From Chryseosolibacter sp964532595 (GTDB taxonomy: Bacteria; Bacteroidota; Bacteroidia; Cytophagales; Cyclobacteriaceae), in the NCBI GenBank assembly GCA_964532595.1, contig CAZHIQ010000002.1, positions 227,550-291,549 of the forward strand: DNA of 64,000 nucleotides, in the 5' to 3' direction. The translations under genes were made by a program, and so were the position numbers. The notes under the pieces are model-generated. The model was not told where the DNA came from. It saw only the letters and a program-made list of their open reading frames with translations, and made no database searches. This document shows positions 51,203 through 60,483 of the stretch, piece by piece. How positions within the stretch are numbered: position 1 is the first letter of the stretch; each line of letters begins with the position of its first letter.

Positions 51203-53707
51203 GTGCGACCTGACCTCTCTCCTTTGCGGCGCTCGTTAAATGTCTTTGTTCTCTTTCTGTTTCCGGGCTTTCTGTCGGCTCAAACGGTTGTGACAGGCAA
51301 AGTGACGGATTCCCGTTCGGGCGACCCGATTCCCTTTGCCAACGTCATTTTCCAGGGAACGACCATTGGAACCACTACCGATTTCGATGGAAACTACTCC
51401 GTGCGAACGCACGACCCCGTTGACTCACTCGTGGTTTCCTATCTCGGCTATCAAACCCGTGTTAAGGCTGTCGAGCGGGGAAAAAAGCAGACCATGAACT
51501 TTCAGCTGGAGGAGGAGGTGACCGCGCTGCAGGAAGTCGTTTTTGAAGCAGGAGAGAACCCCGCGTATGAAGTTCTCCGCCAGGTGGTGAGGAACAAGGC
51601 CACAAACGATAAAAGAAAACTTAGCGCTTACGAGTATGATACCTATACAAAAATCGAGATCGACGTCGATAATATGTCGGATCGCTTTCGTCAACGCAAG
51701 GTAATTCAGAAAATTACGCAGGTGCTGGATAGTGTCGAGCAGATTGCAGGCGAAGACGGAAAACCTGTTCTTCCGATTTTTATCTCCGAGAGCGTTTCCA
51801 AATTTCACTATCGCACTAACCCTCGGTTGCAAGTCGAGCGGATACTGAAATCAAAAGTCAATGGGCTCGGTATCGAAGATGGTACCCTTATCACGCAATT
51901 TGTCGGGGCATCGTTCCAGGAGTATAACTTCTACCAGAATTGGCTCACAATCCTTACCAAGGAGTTTGTGTCCCCCATAGCCGATGGATGGCGCCTTTAT
52001 TACCAGTACGATCTGACCGACAGCGTTTACATCGACGGCCACTATTGCTACCGTCTGGATTTTTTTCCTCGCCGACCGCAAGATCTTGCGTTCAGCGGGA
52101 CGATGTGGATTACGAAGAACGAATGGGCTCTCAAACAGATCGATGCGCAGGTAGCCGGGCAGGCTAACCTGAACTTTGTTGAGAAGATCCGTATTCAGCA
52201 GTCGCTCGTACCTACGGATGCCGGAGCCTGGATTCCGGAGAAGAACCGGGTACTCATCGATATAAGTGAACTCAGTAACACGTCAGCAGGTATGCTGGCC
52301 AAGTTCTATACGTCGAACCGAAACATCGTTGTTAATCAGCCCCGGCCTCCTGCCTTCTACGAGCGCGAGATCGTTATGGAGGAGGACGCGCGAATAAATG
52401 AGGATGAAACGTATTGGGATACATTAAGGCATGAGCCACTCTCGGAAACGGAGAAGAACGTTTACCGAATGATTGATACCCTACAGCAGATACCGGTTGT
52501 ACGAACCTACACCGATCTGGTGAAGATCGCGGTGAATGGATACTACACGATGGGAAAGGTAAACGTTGGCCCCTATATCTCCCTGATCGCATTAAACAAC
52601 GTTGAAGGATTGAGGTTGCAGCCCGGCTTCAGAACCAACTATGCCTTCAGTCGACGCTGGGTACTGGGCGGAAGTCTGGGCTACGGCTTCAATGACGAGC
52701 GGTTCAAGTATTCGGCGCTGGTACGCAACATTTTATCGCGCGACCGCTGGACAACCCTGACCCTGAGCGCGCGACGTGACCTCGGAAGGGTGGGAGTGGA
52801 TGACGAAGTTTTGGGCGATAACTATCTTTTTCTGGCGGCGCAGCGCTTCGGGACTTTTCGGCGCCCGTACTACTATGACGAGTCGCGCGTCGATTTTCAG
52901 CGCGAACTTGTCCGCGGCCTCAACCAACGGGTTGCTTTCCGGTATAATACTTTCCGACCGGTGTTTGATTTCGGCTACCGGAATCCCGTGGGGGAATCCG
53001 ATACCGCCCGCACATATGAGAACGCCGAGCTGGTGATCGAGACGAGGTTTGCACGTGACGAACTGTTTGTAATAAACGACAATGAGCGGCTCAGTCTCGG
53101 TACTTCGCGGTGGCCGGCTATAACGCTGCGGTATACACACGGATTTCGCGGCCTGGGGGGAAGCGATTTTGATTACGACAAGGTGAGACTGACCGTTCAT
53201 AAGCGCGTGCGATACGGTCCAATGGGAGTCGGGTATCTCACCCTGACAGGCGAGTATGTTTTTGATCAGCTACCCTACCCATTGCTTTCGCTGCATCTGG
53301 GTAACCGTACTCCTTTCTTCGCGCACGTCACGTACAACCTGATGGATTACGGAGAGTTTGTTAGCGACCGCTACGCTACGATGCATTATAGCCACCATTT
53401 TGAGGGGTTCCTGTTGAACAGTCTCCCCCTTCTCCGGAAACTGAAGTGGCGTCTGGTCGGAACTTCAAATGTTATTTTCGGCGGCATGAGCACCATGAAC
53501 CGGGCGCTGGTTGCTGACGAGGGTGATGATCAGGCGATCGGCTTTTTATCGCGGGGCAAGCCGTATGTTGAAGTTGGCTATGGCGTTGAAAACATTTTCC
53601 GCTTTTTCCGGGTCGATTTCATCCACCGCCTTACCTATCTCGACAAGGACCGTAACCCCGATGTGCGGAGATTTGGCGTACTTTTCAGTTTCCAGTTCAG
53701 TCTGTAA
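51203..53707 (+). CDS. DUF5686/carboxypeptidase-regulatory-like outer-membrane protein
   Basis: 834 aa from a GTG at 51203 (a TTG at 51221 is an alternative giving a shorter leader before the signal). Seen: signal peptide (cleavage after LSAQ), CarboxypepD_reg-like domain (about 28-110, TGKVTDSRSGDPIPFANVIFQGTTIGTTTDFDGNYSV), DUF5686 region, then many amphipathic strands to a C-terminus ending in FSFQFSL, as in outer-membrane barrels. Large Bacteroidota-specific family; a surface or transport role is inferred. AT-rich leader includes a poly-T run. Isolated gene between sanA-like and thrS. Confidence 0.88.
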   Translation: MRPDLSPLRRSLNVFVLFLFPGFLSAQTVVTGKVTDSRSGDPIPFANVIFQGTTIGTTTDFDGNYSVRTHDPVDSLVVSYLGYQTRVKAVERGKKQTMNFQLEEEVTALQEVVFEAGENPAYEVLRQVVRNKATNDKRKLSAYEYDTYTKIEIDVDNMSDRFRQRKVIQKITQVLDSVEQIAGEDGKPVLPIFISESVSKFHYRTNPRLQVERILKSKVNGLGIEDGTLITQFVGASFQEYNFYQNWLTILTKEFVSPIADGWRLYYQYDLTDSVYIDGHYCYRLDFFPRRPQDLAFSGTMWITKNEWALKQIDAQVAGQANLNFVEKIRIQQSLVPTDAGAWIPEKNRVLIDISELSNTSAGMLAKFYTSNRNIVVNQPRPPAFYEREIVMEEDARINEDETYWDTLRHEPLSETEKNVYRMIDTLQQIPVVRTYTDLVKIAVNGYYTMGKVNVGPYISLIALNNVEGLRLQPGFRTNYAFSRRWVLGGSLGYGFNDERFKYSALVRNILSRDRWTTLTLSARRDLGRVGVDDEVLGDNYLFLAAQRFGTFRRPYYYDESRVDFQRELVRGLNQRVAFRYNTFRPVFDFGYRNPVGESDTARTYENAELVIETRFARDELFVINDNERLSLGTSRWPAITLRYTHGFRGLGGSDFDYDKVRLTVHKRVRYGPMGVGYLTLTGEYVFDQLPYPLLSLHLGNRTPFFAHVTYNLMDYGEFVSDRYATMHYSHHFEGFLLNSLPLLRKLKWRLVGTSNVIFGGMSTMNRALVADEGDDQAIGFLSRGKPYVEVGYGVENIFRFFRVDFIHRLTYLDKDRNPDVRRFGVLFSFQFSL

Positions 53708-53761
53708 CGGTTATACCGACGGTTGTCCGGGGAGTTCAGGGAAACTACCAACCATCGTGCT

Positions 53762-53792
53762 TGTAACTCCCTTGTGCTTTCCGCATCTTTGT
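53762..53792 (+). promoter_or_regulatory. Promoter of thrS: -33 TTG and -7 CATCTTTG
   Basis: TTG at 53762-53764 and CATCTTTG at 53785-53792 (one mismatch to TAnnTTTG) are 20 bases apart; the ATG is at 53813. Confidence 0.5.
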
Positions 53793-53812
53793 GGCCAATT
53801 TTCTGAAGTACG

Positions 53813-55750
53813 ATGAATGTTAAGATAACTTTTCCCGATGGCAATGTCCGCGAATTCCCCCAAGGGGTAACCGGGGCGGAAATAGCAGGAAGCATCAGTG
53901 AGGGGCTTGCACGCAATGCACTGGCGATCGAAGTGAACGGCGAAGTCCGTGAATTGTCGCGCCCCATAACCGAAGACGCTGCCATCAGTATTCTGACGTG
54001 GAACGATCAGAAGGGCAAGAGTACGTTCTGGCATTCTTCTGCCCACTTGCTTGCCGAGGCGCTTGAGGCGCTATATCCGGGTGTAAAGTTTGGAATCGGG
54101 CCGGCCATTGAGAATGGCTTTTACTACGATGTGGATTTAGGGGGCCGTGAGTTTGGCGAGCCCGACTTGGCCAATGTTGAGGCGAAGATGAAGGAGCTGG
54201 CCAAAAAGGAGAGTGTGTTCGTACGAAAGGAAGTCAGCAAAGCGGAAGCCCTCGATTATTTCACGCGTAAGAATGATCCCTACAAGCTTGAGCTTATCCG
54301 CGATCTTGAGGATGGCAGTATTACGTTTTATGAGCAGGGGAACTTTGTGGACCTTTGTCGTGGGCCGCATATCCCACATACCGGCTTCATCAAGTCTGTT
54401 AAGTTACTTAATGTGGCGGGAGCCTACTGGCGGGGCAACGAAAAGAATCAAATGCTTACCCGCATCTACGGCATCACCTTCCCGAAACAGAAAGAGCTCG
54501 ACGAGTATCTGCGCCTACTGGAAGAGGCAAAGAAGCGCGACCATCGCAAGCTTGGACGCGAACTCGAGCTGTTTACATTTTCGGAGCGGGTAGGCATGGG
54601 TCTCCCGTTGTGGCTTCCAAAAGGTACCATTCTCCGGGAGCGTCTCGAACAGTTCTTGCGCAAGGCACAGGTGAGAGCGGGCTACGATCCTGTAGTTACG
54701 CCGCATATCGGAGGTAAAAACCTCTATATCACCTCGGGGCACTACGAAAAATACGGTAAGGACTCTTTCCAGCCTATTCACACGCCGGATGAAGACGAGG
54801 AGTTCCTCCTAAAACCGATGAACTGTCCGCACCACTGCGAGATTTATAAATCGAAGCCGCGTTCATACCGCGACCTTCCGGTGCGTTTGGCCGAATTCGG
54901 CACGGTGTACCGGTACGAGCAGAGTGGTGAGCTACATGGCCTTACGCGGGTGCGAGGCTTCACGCAGGACGACGCCCATATTTTTTGTCGGCCCGATCAG
55001 GTCAAGGAAGAGTTTATCAAAGTGATTGACCTGGTCCTCTACGTGTTCGAGTCACTTGGTTTTCAAAATTATACCGCGCAGGTCTCTCTCAGGGATCCCG
55101 ATAACAAGGAGAAATACATCGGTAGCGACGAGTTGTGGGAGCGCGCGGAGAGGGAAATACAGGAAGCAGCCGATGAAAAAGGGCTGAAAACCGTGTCTGT
55201 AAAAGGAGAAGCTGCTTTTTATGGCCCCAAACTCGACTTTATGGTGAGAGACGCCCTGGGACGCAGCTGGCAGTTGGGGACGATCCAGGTAGACTACAAT
55301 CTGCCCGAGCGTTTCGAACTGGAGTACGTCGGTTCAGATAATCAAAAGCACCGTCCGGTGATGATCCACCGGGCGCCGTTCGGTTCGCTGGAGCGCTTCG
55401 TCGCGGTGCTTATAGAGCATTGCGGTGGCAATTTCCCGCTTTGGCTCGCTCCTGATCAGATTGCTGTTTTGCCGATATCCGAAAAGTTCAACGAGTATGC
55501 CGCTATGGTTTACGAAAAGCTGAAAGAGGAGGATATTCGTGGCATTCTTGACGACCGAGACGAGAAAATCGGCCGGAAAATACGCGACGCCGAAACCCGG
55601 AAAATCCCTTTTATGCTCATCGTGGGCGAAAAAGAAGCTACCGAGCGGAAAGTAGCCGTTCGGAAGCACGGCGAAGGTGACAAGGGGACTGTTTCTCTTG
55701 ATGAATTTGTCCAGGATTTCCGGAAGGCATGTGCTGCCCCGGGAAACTGA
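53813..55750 (+). CDS. thrS: Threonyl-tRNA synthetase
   Basis: Charges tRNA-Thr. 645 aa, full length. Seen in order: TGS domain (1-60), tRNA-editing domain (HSSAHLLAEALEALYPGVKFG, with H...H; IGPAIENGFYYD; FVDLCRGPHIPHTG), class II catalytic core with MNCPHHCEIYKS (zinc ligand Cys), RLAEFGTVYRYEQSGELHGL, RVRGFTQDDAHIF, and an anticodon-binding domain (HxxP..ISEKFNEYAAMV). First gene of the thrS-infC-rpmI-rplT group, though infC has its own promoter 75 bases beyond its stop. Confidence 0.97.
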   Translation: MNVKITFPDGNVREFPQGVTGAEIAGSISEGLARNALAIEVNGEVRELSRPITEDAAISILTWNDQKGKSTFWHSSAHLLAEALEALYPGVKFGIGPAIENGFYYDVDLGGREFGEPDLANVEAKMKELAKKESVFVRKEVSKAEALDYFTRKNDPYKLELIRDLEDGSITFYEQGNFVDLCRGPHIPHTGFIKSVKLLNVAGAYWRGNEKNQMLTRIYGITFPKQKELDEYLRLLEEAKKRDHRKLGRELELFTFSERVGMGLPLWLPKGTILRERLEQFLRKAQVRAGYDPVVTPHIGGKNLYITSGHYEKYGKDSFQPIHTPDEDEEFLLKPMNCPHHCEIYKSKPRSYRDLPVRLAEFGTVYRYEQSGELHGLTRVRGFTQDDAHIFCRPDQVKEEFIKVIDLVLYVFESLGFQNYTAQVSLRDPDNKEKYIGSDELWERAEREIQEAADEKGLKTVSVKGEAAFYGPKLDFMVRDALGRSWQLGTIQVDYNLPERFELEYVGSDNQKHRPVMIHRAPFGSLERFVAVLIEHCGGNFPLWLAPDQIAVLPISEKFNEYAAMVYEKLKEEDIRGILDDRDEKIGRKIRDAETRKIPFMLIVGEKEATERKVAVRKHGEGDKGTVSLDEFVQDFRKACAAPGN

Positions 55751-55823
55751 GGAAGTAATTCTTAGGTAAATGCGCGATTGGGCGGTTGGAGGGAACAATC
55801 GGCAGTTTCCGACTGTTCAAGCG

Positions 55824-55855
55824 TTTGGTAATGACCAAAATAAAGTGGATATTTG
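55824..55855 (+). promoter_or_regulatory. Promoter of infC-rpmI-rplT: -33 TTTG and -7 GATATTTG
   Basis: TTTG at 55824-55827 and GATATTTG at 55848-55855 (one mismatch to TAnnTTTG) are separated by 20 bases. An imperfect inverted repeat GAACA-A-TCGG / CCGA-C-TGTTC (55793-55818) lies directly before it and could be a weak terminator for thrS or a protein-binding site. Confidence 0.6.
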
Positions 55856-55888
55856 CACCCTGTTTTGTTAAATTAAATAGAAAAGCTT

Positions 55889-56461
55889 ATTAACTCCGGA
55901 AGCAGCAGACCTTTCAACAGGCCCTTCAGAAGGGGGCCGCATCGACCCGAAGAGCCGTACAGAGTGAACGAACGGATCACCGCTCAGCGCGTTAGGGTTG
56001 TTGGCGAGAATATCAAGGTAGACGTTTACCCTGTCCAACAAGCCATTAAGATGGCCCAGGAGCAGGGGCTCGACCTCGTTGAAATTTCTCCGAATGCAGA
56101 TCCTCCTGTCTGCAAGATTGTTGATTATTCGAAGTTCAAGTATGAACAGAAGAAAAAGCAGAAGGAGATTAAGGCGAAGGCTCAGAAGGTTGTCGTGAAG
56201 GAGATTCGTTTCGGTCCGAATACCGACGATCACGACTTCAACTTCAAGGTCAAGCACGCGCAGGAGTTCCTGAAGGACGGGTTTAAGGTAAAGGCTACCG
56301 TCACTTTTTATGGCAGGTCGATAGTTTACAAAGAGCGCGGTGAGATTTTGTTGCTGCGTTTTGCGCAGGCCCTGGAAGACGTAGGGAAGGTTGAATCGAT
56401 GCCGCGCCTGGAGGGTAAACGGATGAACCTGCTCATGATGCCGAAAGTCGCCAAGAAATAG
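55889..56461 (+). CDS. infC: Translation initiation factor IF-3, probable AUU start
   Basis: Binds the 30S subunit and discriminates start codons. The frame extends upstream of the first conventional start (GTG 55964) without a stop back to 55877. An Arg/Pro-rich lead (NSGSSRPFNRPFRRG...HRPEEPYRVNERIT) matches the usual Bacteroidota IF-3 N-terminus, so the ATT at 55889 is preferred; then the protein is 190 aa. RBS-like AGAAAAG precedes it. Domains: RVNERITAQRVRVVGEN (start of N-domain), LDLVEISPNADPPVCKIVDYSKFKY, linker QKKKQKEIKAKAQ, C-domain FGPNTDDHDFNFKVKHAQEFL. In E. coli an AUU start autoregulates infC. GTG 55964 remains possible. Confidence 0.93.
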   Translation: MNSGSSRPFNRPFRRGPHRPEEPYRVNERITAQRVRVVGENIKVDVYPVQQAIKMAQEQGLDLVEISPNADPPVCKIVDYSKFKYEQKKKQKEIKAKAQKVVVKEIRFGPNTDDHDFNFKVKHAQEFLKDGFKVKATVTFYGRSIVYKERGEILLLRFAQALEDVGKVESMPRLEGKRMNLLMMPKVAKK

Positions 56462-56498
56462 GCTAAACGTTAGTGGATTTATAAACAAGCGATAACAA

Positions 56499-56693
56499 AT
56501 GCCCAAGTTAAAGACGAAATCCGGAGCCAAGAAGCGGTTCAAGGTTACCGGAACAGGTAAGGTAAAGCATAAGCGCGCTTACAAAAACCACATCCTGACG
56601 AAGAAAGAGACCAAACAAAAGCGCAGACTCGGTCACATGGCGCTGGTCCACAAGTCGGATATGGATAACGTAAGAGCGATGCTCGTACTCTAA
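56499..56693 (+). CDS. rpmI: 50S ribosomal protein L35
   Basis: 64 aa, basic. MPKLKTKSGAKKRFKVTGTG, HKRAYKNHILTKKETKQKR and a C-terminal DMDNVRAML are diagnostic. Structural protein of the large subunit. It follows infC by 37 bases in the conserved infC-rpmI-rplT operon. Confidence 0.97.
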   Translation: MPKLKTKSGAKKRFKVTGTGKVKHKRAYKNHILTKKETKQKRRLGHMALVHKSDMDNVRAMLVL

Positions 56694-56773
56694 CCTTTGG
56701 TTTTAATGTTTAACCCGATCTTTGGCCCCCAAGTATTCGCTCCGCGAGTCGCCAACGGTCAAAAAAATGAGAA

Positions 56774-57118
56774 ATGCCTAGATCAGTAAACAATGTTGCT
56801 TCCCGGGCGAAGCGCAAGAGAATCATGAAACTGGCCAAGGGTTACTTTGGTCGTAGAAAAAATGTCTGGACGGTAGCGAAAAACGCTGTAGAGAAAGGGC
56901 TGGTTTATGCCTACCGCGACAGAAAGCAGAAGAAAAGAGAATTCCGCGGACTTTGGATTCAGCGTATCAACGCTGGTGTTAGGGCTCACGGACTTTCCTA
57001 TTCTGAGTTTATCGGAAAACTGAAGAAGTCTGGAATCGATCTGAATCGCAAGGTGCTTGCTGACCTGGCTATGAACCATCCCGATGCGTTCAAGGCGGTC
57101 GTTGAGAAAGTGAAATAG
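56774..57118 (+). CDS. rplT: 50S ribosomal protein L20
   Basis: 114 aa. Seen: PRSVNNVASRAKRKRIMKLAKGYFGRRKN, KQKKREFRGLWIQRINAG and the C-terminal GIDLNRKVLADLAMNHPDAF. Binds 23S rRNA early in assembly and, in several bacteria, represses its own operon. Ends at a clear terminator. Confidence 0.97.
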   Translation: MPRSVNNVASRAKRKRIMKLAKGYFGRRKNVWTVAKNAVEKGLVYAYRDRKQKKREFRGLWIQRINAGVRAHGLSYSEFIGKLKKSGIDLNRKVLADLAMNHPDAFKAVVEKVK

Positions 57119-57146
57119 GATTGATTCCGATTATTCCAAGACCTAT

Positions 57147-57178
57147 AAAAAGAGGCGCGTGTGTACGTGCCTCTTTTT
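57147..57178 (+). terminator. Terminator of infC-rpmI-rplT
   Basis: Inverted repeat AAAAAGAGGC / GCCTCTTTTT (57147-57156 and 57169-57178) with inner GCG...CGT pairs and the T run immediately following the stem. Confidence 0.9.
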
Positions 57179-57316
57179 GTTTTTCATTGGTTTTCAGGTA
57201 TCTTGTGTGGAATTTTTTGTTGGTATTAGAGGGGTTTGGAATATTTTTCAGGAAATCAATCCGGTTTAATGAGATTGCCGCCGGTTTGATTAATTTTCAC
57301 GTTGGAAACACCCGCT

Positions 57317-60300
57317 ATGCTGAAACAACCCCTCCACGTCGGGGAAATTGACACACCTGTTTCGGATAAACCGGTCGCCTGGGCGCCGCGGGGAGCCAAT
57401 CCGTTTCCGGGGCTCAGGCCATTCACCATAGACGAGTGCCATCTTTTTTTCGGCCGCGAAGGACAGGCGGACGAAATCCTTGTTAAACTCGCCGCAAATC
57501 GATTCGTATCAGTCATGGGCTTTTCCGGTAGTGGAAAGTCGTCGTTGATGTATTGCGGACTGGTCCCTATCCTGCATGGCGGTTTTGTCACACACACCGG
57601 CCCTAACTGGAATAGCGTGTTCTCACGACCGGCCGCCTCGCCGATTGATACACTTGCCGAATCTATTGTAGATAAACTCGCTGAAGATGGGCGCATTTCG
57701 GAAGAGGATGCACCGATTCAGAAAGCCCTGATGAGTTCGGTGCTCCGCAGTAGTCCGACAGGACTTGTGGAGGTATCGCGATATCTTCAGTACGATGAGG
57801 GAGACAATGTCTTCTTTCTCATTGACCAGTTTGAGGAGCTATTGCGCTTTCGTGAGAGTTCCGGTAAGGCCGGTGCCCATGATGAAGCGCAACACTATGT
57901 AAATCTTATTCTGCACGCCGTTGAGCAGACGGAGATACCGATTTACATCGCGTTGACTATGCGGTCAGATTTCATTGGAAACTGCTCCGTATTTCCCCAG
58001 CTAACCAACCTGATCAACAAGAGCAACTATCTTGTTCCTCAAATGACCCGCGAGCAGAAGAAGATGGTCATTGAAGGTCCCGTTGCCGTTGCCGGAGGAA
58101 AAATATCTCAGCGACTGGTTAAACGATTACTGTCCGACATGGGCAATGATCAGGATCAGCTTCCGATTCTTCAGCACGTCCTTATGCGTACATGGGACTA
58201 CTGGGTGGAGAATCGCGAGGGGGCAGAACCGATCGACCTTCGCCACTACCAGGCTGTGGGCCGTATTTTCGAAGCGTTGTCCCTCCACGCCAATGAAGCC
58301 TACGATGAGCTTAGCACAAGGGAGCGTGAGATCGCAGAAATTCTTTTTAAGACCATAACGGAAAAAAGCGCTGATAATCGCGGCATGCGCAGACCGGCAC
58401 GTCTTGGATTGATAGCGCAGTTGGCAGAAGCGGATGAGTCGGACGTCGCGCTCGTTGTAGAACACTTCCGGAAGCCCGGCCGCTCTTTCCTGATGCCTGG
58501 CGTGGGTGTGAAGCTGAACGCTGACTCTATGATCGAGCTCTCGCACGAGAGTTTGATGCGGATATGGAAGCGACTCAACATGTGGGTGGAAGAGGAATTC
58601 GAATCCGCTCAGATGTACAAACGTCTATCCGATGCCGCGGCGATGTACCAGATCGGGAAAACCGGTTTGTGGCGTCCACCCGATTTGCAGCTCGCACTGA
58701 ATTGGCAGAAGAAGCAGAAGCCCACACGCGAATGGGCTCAGCGCTACGATGAAGCCTTCGAGCGTGCGATCGTATTTCTCGATACGAGCCGTATTACCTA
58801 TGAGGCCGAACTGAAAAATCAGGAAATGATGCAACGACGCGTCCTGCGTCGTACGCGTGTCATGGCCGCCATTCTCGGAAGTGGTTTCATTATCGCCGTC
58901 ATTTTCTTCCTCTTCTCCTACATCCAAATGTTGCGTGCCGATAACCAGGCGGCCTTCGCGCAACAGCAGCAGGCTATCGCAGAAGAGGAGCGCGTCAAAG
59001 CTGATGAACAACGGCGTATAGCCGAACAGTTCGCCGCGCTGGTGGAAGCCCGTAGTGATTCGTTGCGCGTTCGCGAGGCGGCTCTCCAGCAAGCCTTGGC
59101 TGTAGCCACCCGATTAAGAGAACAGACGGAGGGAGCATTGCGCGAGGCGAACTTCCAGAAACAGATTGCCGAAGAGAAGACGGACATGGCCAATGAAGCG
59201 TTGGAGAATGCGCGGATTCAACGAAATCTGGCCGAGGCCAGCTACCTCGATGCGCGGCGGCAATACCTCCTGGCTATTGCACAGTCGCTCGCGGCAAAAT
59301 CGGTACAGGAAGATGATGATGCTAACCTTGCGGGCCTGCTGGCCATGCAAGGGTATCACTTCCATCGACGTTACGATGGAAGGGTATACGATCCCTACAT
59401 TTATGAAGGGCTGTATAGTTCACTGACTAAAGTGAACGGACTTGCATACAACGCTATCAAGGTTCCGGGGCCTCCTCATGTTCACATTAAGTCGCTGGTG
59501 TTGAGCCGCGGAAATACCTTCTATACGGCCGGTGTAGACGGACGGATAATGAAAGGAAATGTGTCCAATATGACTGTGGCGGCCACTCCCTTCTCGAACC
59601 CCTGGCCTATCAAGATGGTTGCTCTCAGTCCCGACGAAAAATATATTGTAAGTGGCAGCGATTCGTCGTTTGTTCAGGTCTACAGGACAGAGGGTAATTC
59701 TGGAAGGCCGGCTACGGTAATCCGCGGACTGCAGGGAGGTGCCAATGCTATCGCGTTCCTTCCGAACAGTCAAACTTTTATTGTTGCGACCAATGCAGGC
59801 ACGCTGGTTCAGGTGGATCTGCAAACCGGACAGGCAAAAACTTTACTGACACTACCGTACGATCTCAAAGCGCTTGACGTCAGTCCCGACGGAACGATGC
59901 TTGCGGCTGCGTCATGGAGTGGAAGGGTTGTTCTCGTTGATCTAGCGCAGGGTACTCATCGGGTGCTGGTGGATGAATCCGGAGCAAGAATGCTTAGCGT
60001 CCGGTTTACTCCGTCGGGGAACGGACTGGCCTACGGAGGCGAGGAGCGCACTGCCCGTGGTCGTGGGTTTGTTCGTCTATACACTTTTGCCACGGGTGAA
60101 ACACGCCATTTTTCCGGCCACCGCGCAGGAGTTAATGACATAGAGTTTAGCCCCGATGGAGCCTTGATGGCCAGCGCGGGAGCTGACAGACGTCTTCTCA
60201 TGTGGGTGCTTGAAAACCCGGGCGACCTGCCGATTACCATGCAGAATAATACTGGCTTTGTTTGGGATATCTCGTTTACTCACGACTCCGATTATCTGAT

Positions 60301-60481
60301 CGCTGCGTGTAGCGAGTCGGAGATTCGGGTGTGGCCAACCAATCCGGCTCTGCTCGCGGAAAAGATTTGTCCCCAATTGAAACGAAACATGTCTAAGGAC
60401 GAGTGGGTCAAGTATGTGGGAGAACTTGATGATATCCCCTATGAACCCACATGTGTGGGACTATTGATTAATGATTTTTAA
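57317..60481 (+). CDS. Membrane-anchored nSTAND NTPase with WD40 repeats
   Basis: 1054 aa from ATG 57317 (a TTG five codons earlier is less likely). Seen in order: a short N-terminus with NPFPGLRPFTIDECHLFFGRE; nSTAND1-type P-loop NTPase (about 30-400) with Walker A GFSGSGKSS (G68-S76) and Walker B NVFFLIDQFEELL; MLRSDF-type sensor TMRSDFIGNCS; winged-helix-like stretch; one transmembrane helix near 520-540 (AAILGSGFIIAVIFFLFSY); a coiled coil (about 545-660, Gln/Glu/Ala-rich); then WD40 blades from about 715 to the end (ALSPDEKYIVSGSDSS, DVSPDGTMLAAASWSG, EFSPDGALMASAGADR). The NTPase should be cytoplasmic and the propeller on the other side of the membrane, or the reverse. Known STAND proteins are signal switches. 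It is 2 bases before the next gene. Confidence 0.92.
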   Translation: MLKQPLHVGEIDTPVSDKPVAWAPRGANPFPGLRPFTIDECHLFFGREGQADEILVKLAANRFVSVMGFSGSGKSSLMYCGLVPILHGGFVTHTGPNWNSVFSRPAASPIDTLAESIVDKLAEDGRISEEDAPIQKALMSSVLRSSPTGLVEVSRYLQYDEGDNVFFLIDQFEELLRFRESSGKAGAHDEAQHYVNLILHAVEQTEIPIYIALTMRSDFIGNCSVFPQLTNLINKSNYLVPQMTREQKKMVIEGPVAVAGGKISQRLVKRLLSDMGNDQDQLPILQHVLMRTWDYWVENREGAEPIDLRHYQAVGRIFEALSLHANEAYDELSTREREIAEILFKTITEKSADNRGMRRPARLGLIAQLAEADESDVALVVEHFRKPGRSFLMPGVGVKLNADSMIELSHESLMRIWKRLNMWVEEEFESAQMYKRLSDAAAMYQIGKTGLWRPPDLQLALNWQKKQKPTREWAQRYDEAFERAIVFLDTSRITYEAELKNQEMMQRRVLRRTRVMAAILGSGFIIAVIFFLFSYIQMLRADNQAAFAQQQQAIAEEERVKADEQRRIAEQFAALVEARSDSLRVREAALQQALAVATRLREQTEGALREANFQKQIAEEKTDMANEALENARIQRNLAEASYLDARRQYLLAIAQSLAAKSVQEDDDANLAGLLAMQGYHFHRRYDGRVYDPYIYEGLYSSLTKVNGLAYNAIKVPGPPHVHIKSLVLSRGNTFYTAGVDGRIMKGNVSNMTVAATPFSNPWPIKMVALSPDEKYIVSGSDSSFVQVYRTEGNSGRPATVIRGLQGGANAIAFLPNSQTFIVATNAGTLVQVDLQTGQAKTLLTLPYDLKALDVSPDGTMLAAASWSGRVVLVDLAQGTHRVLVDESGARMLSVRFTPSGNGLAYGGEERTARGRGFVRLYTFATGETRHFSGHRAGVNDIEFSPDGALMASAGADRRLLMWVLENPGDLPITMQNNTGFVWDISFTHDSDYLIAACSESEIRVWPTNPALLAEKICPQLKRNMSKDEWVKYVGELDDIPYEPTCVGLLINDF

Positions 60482-60483
60482 GG

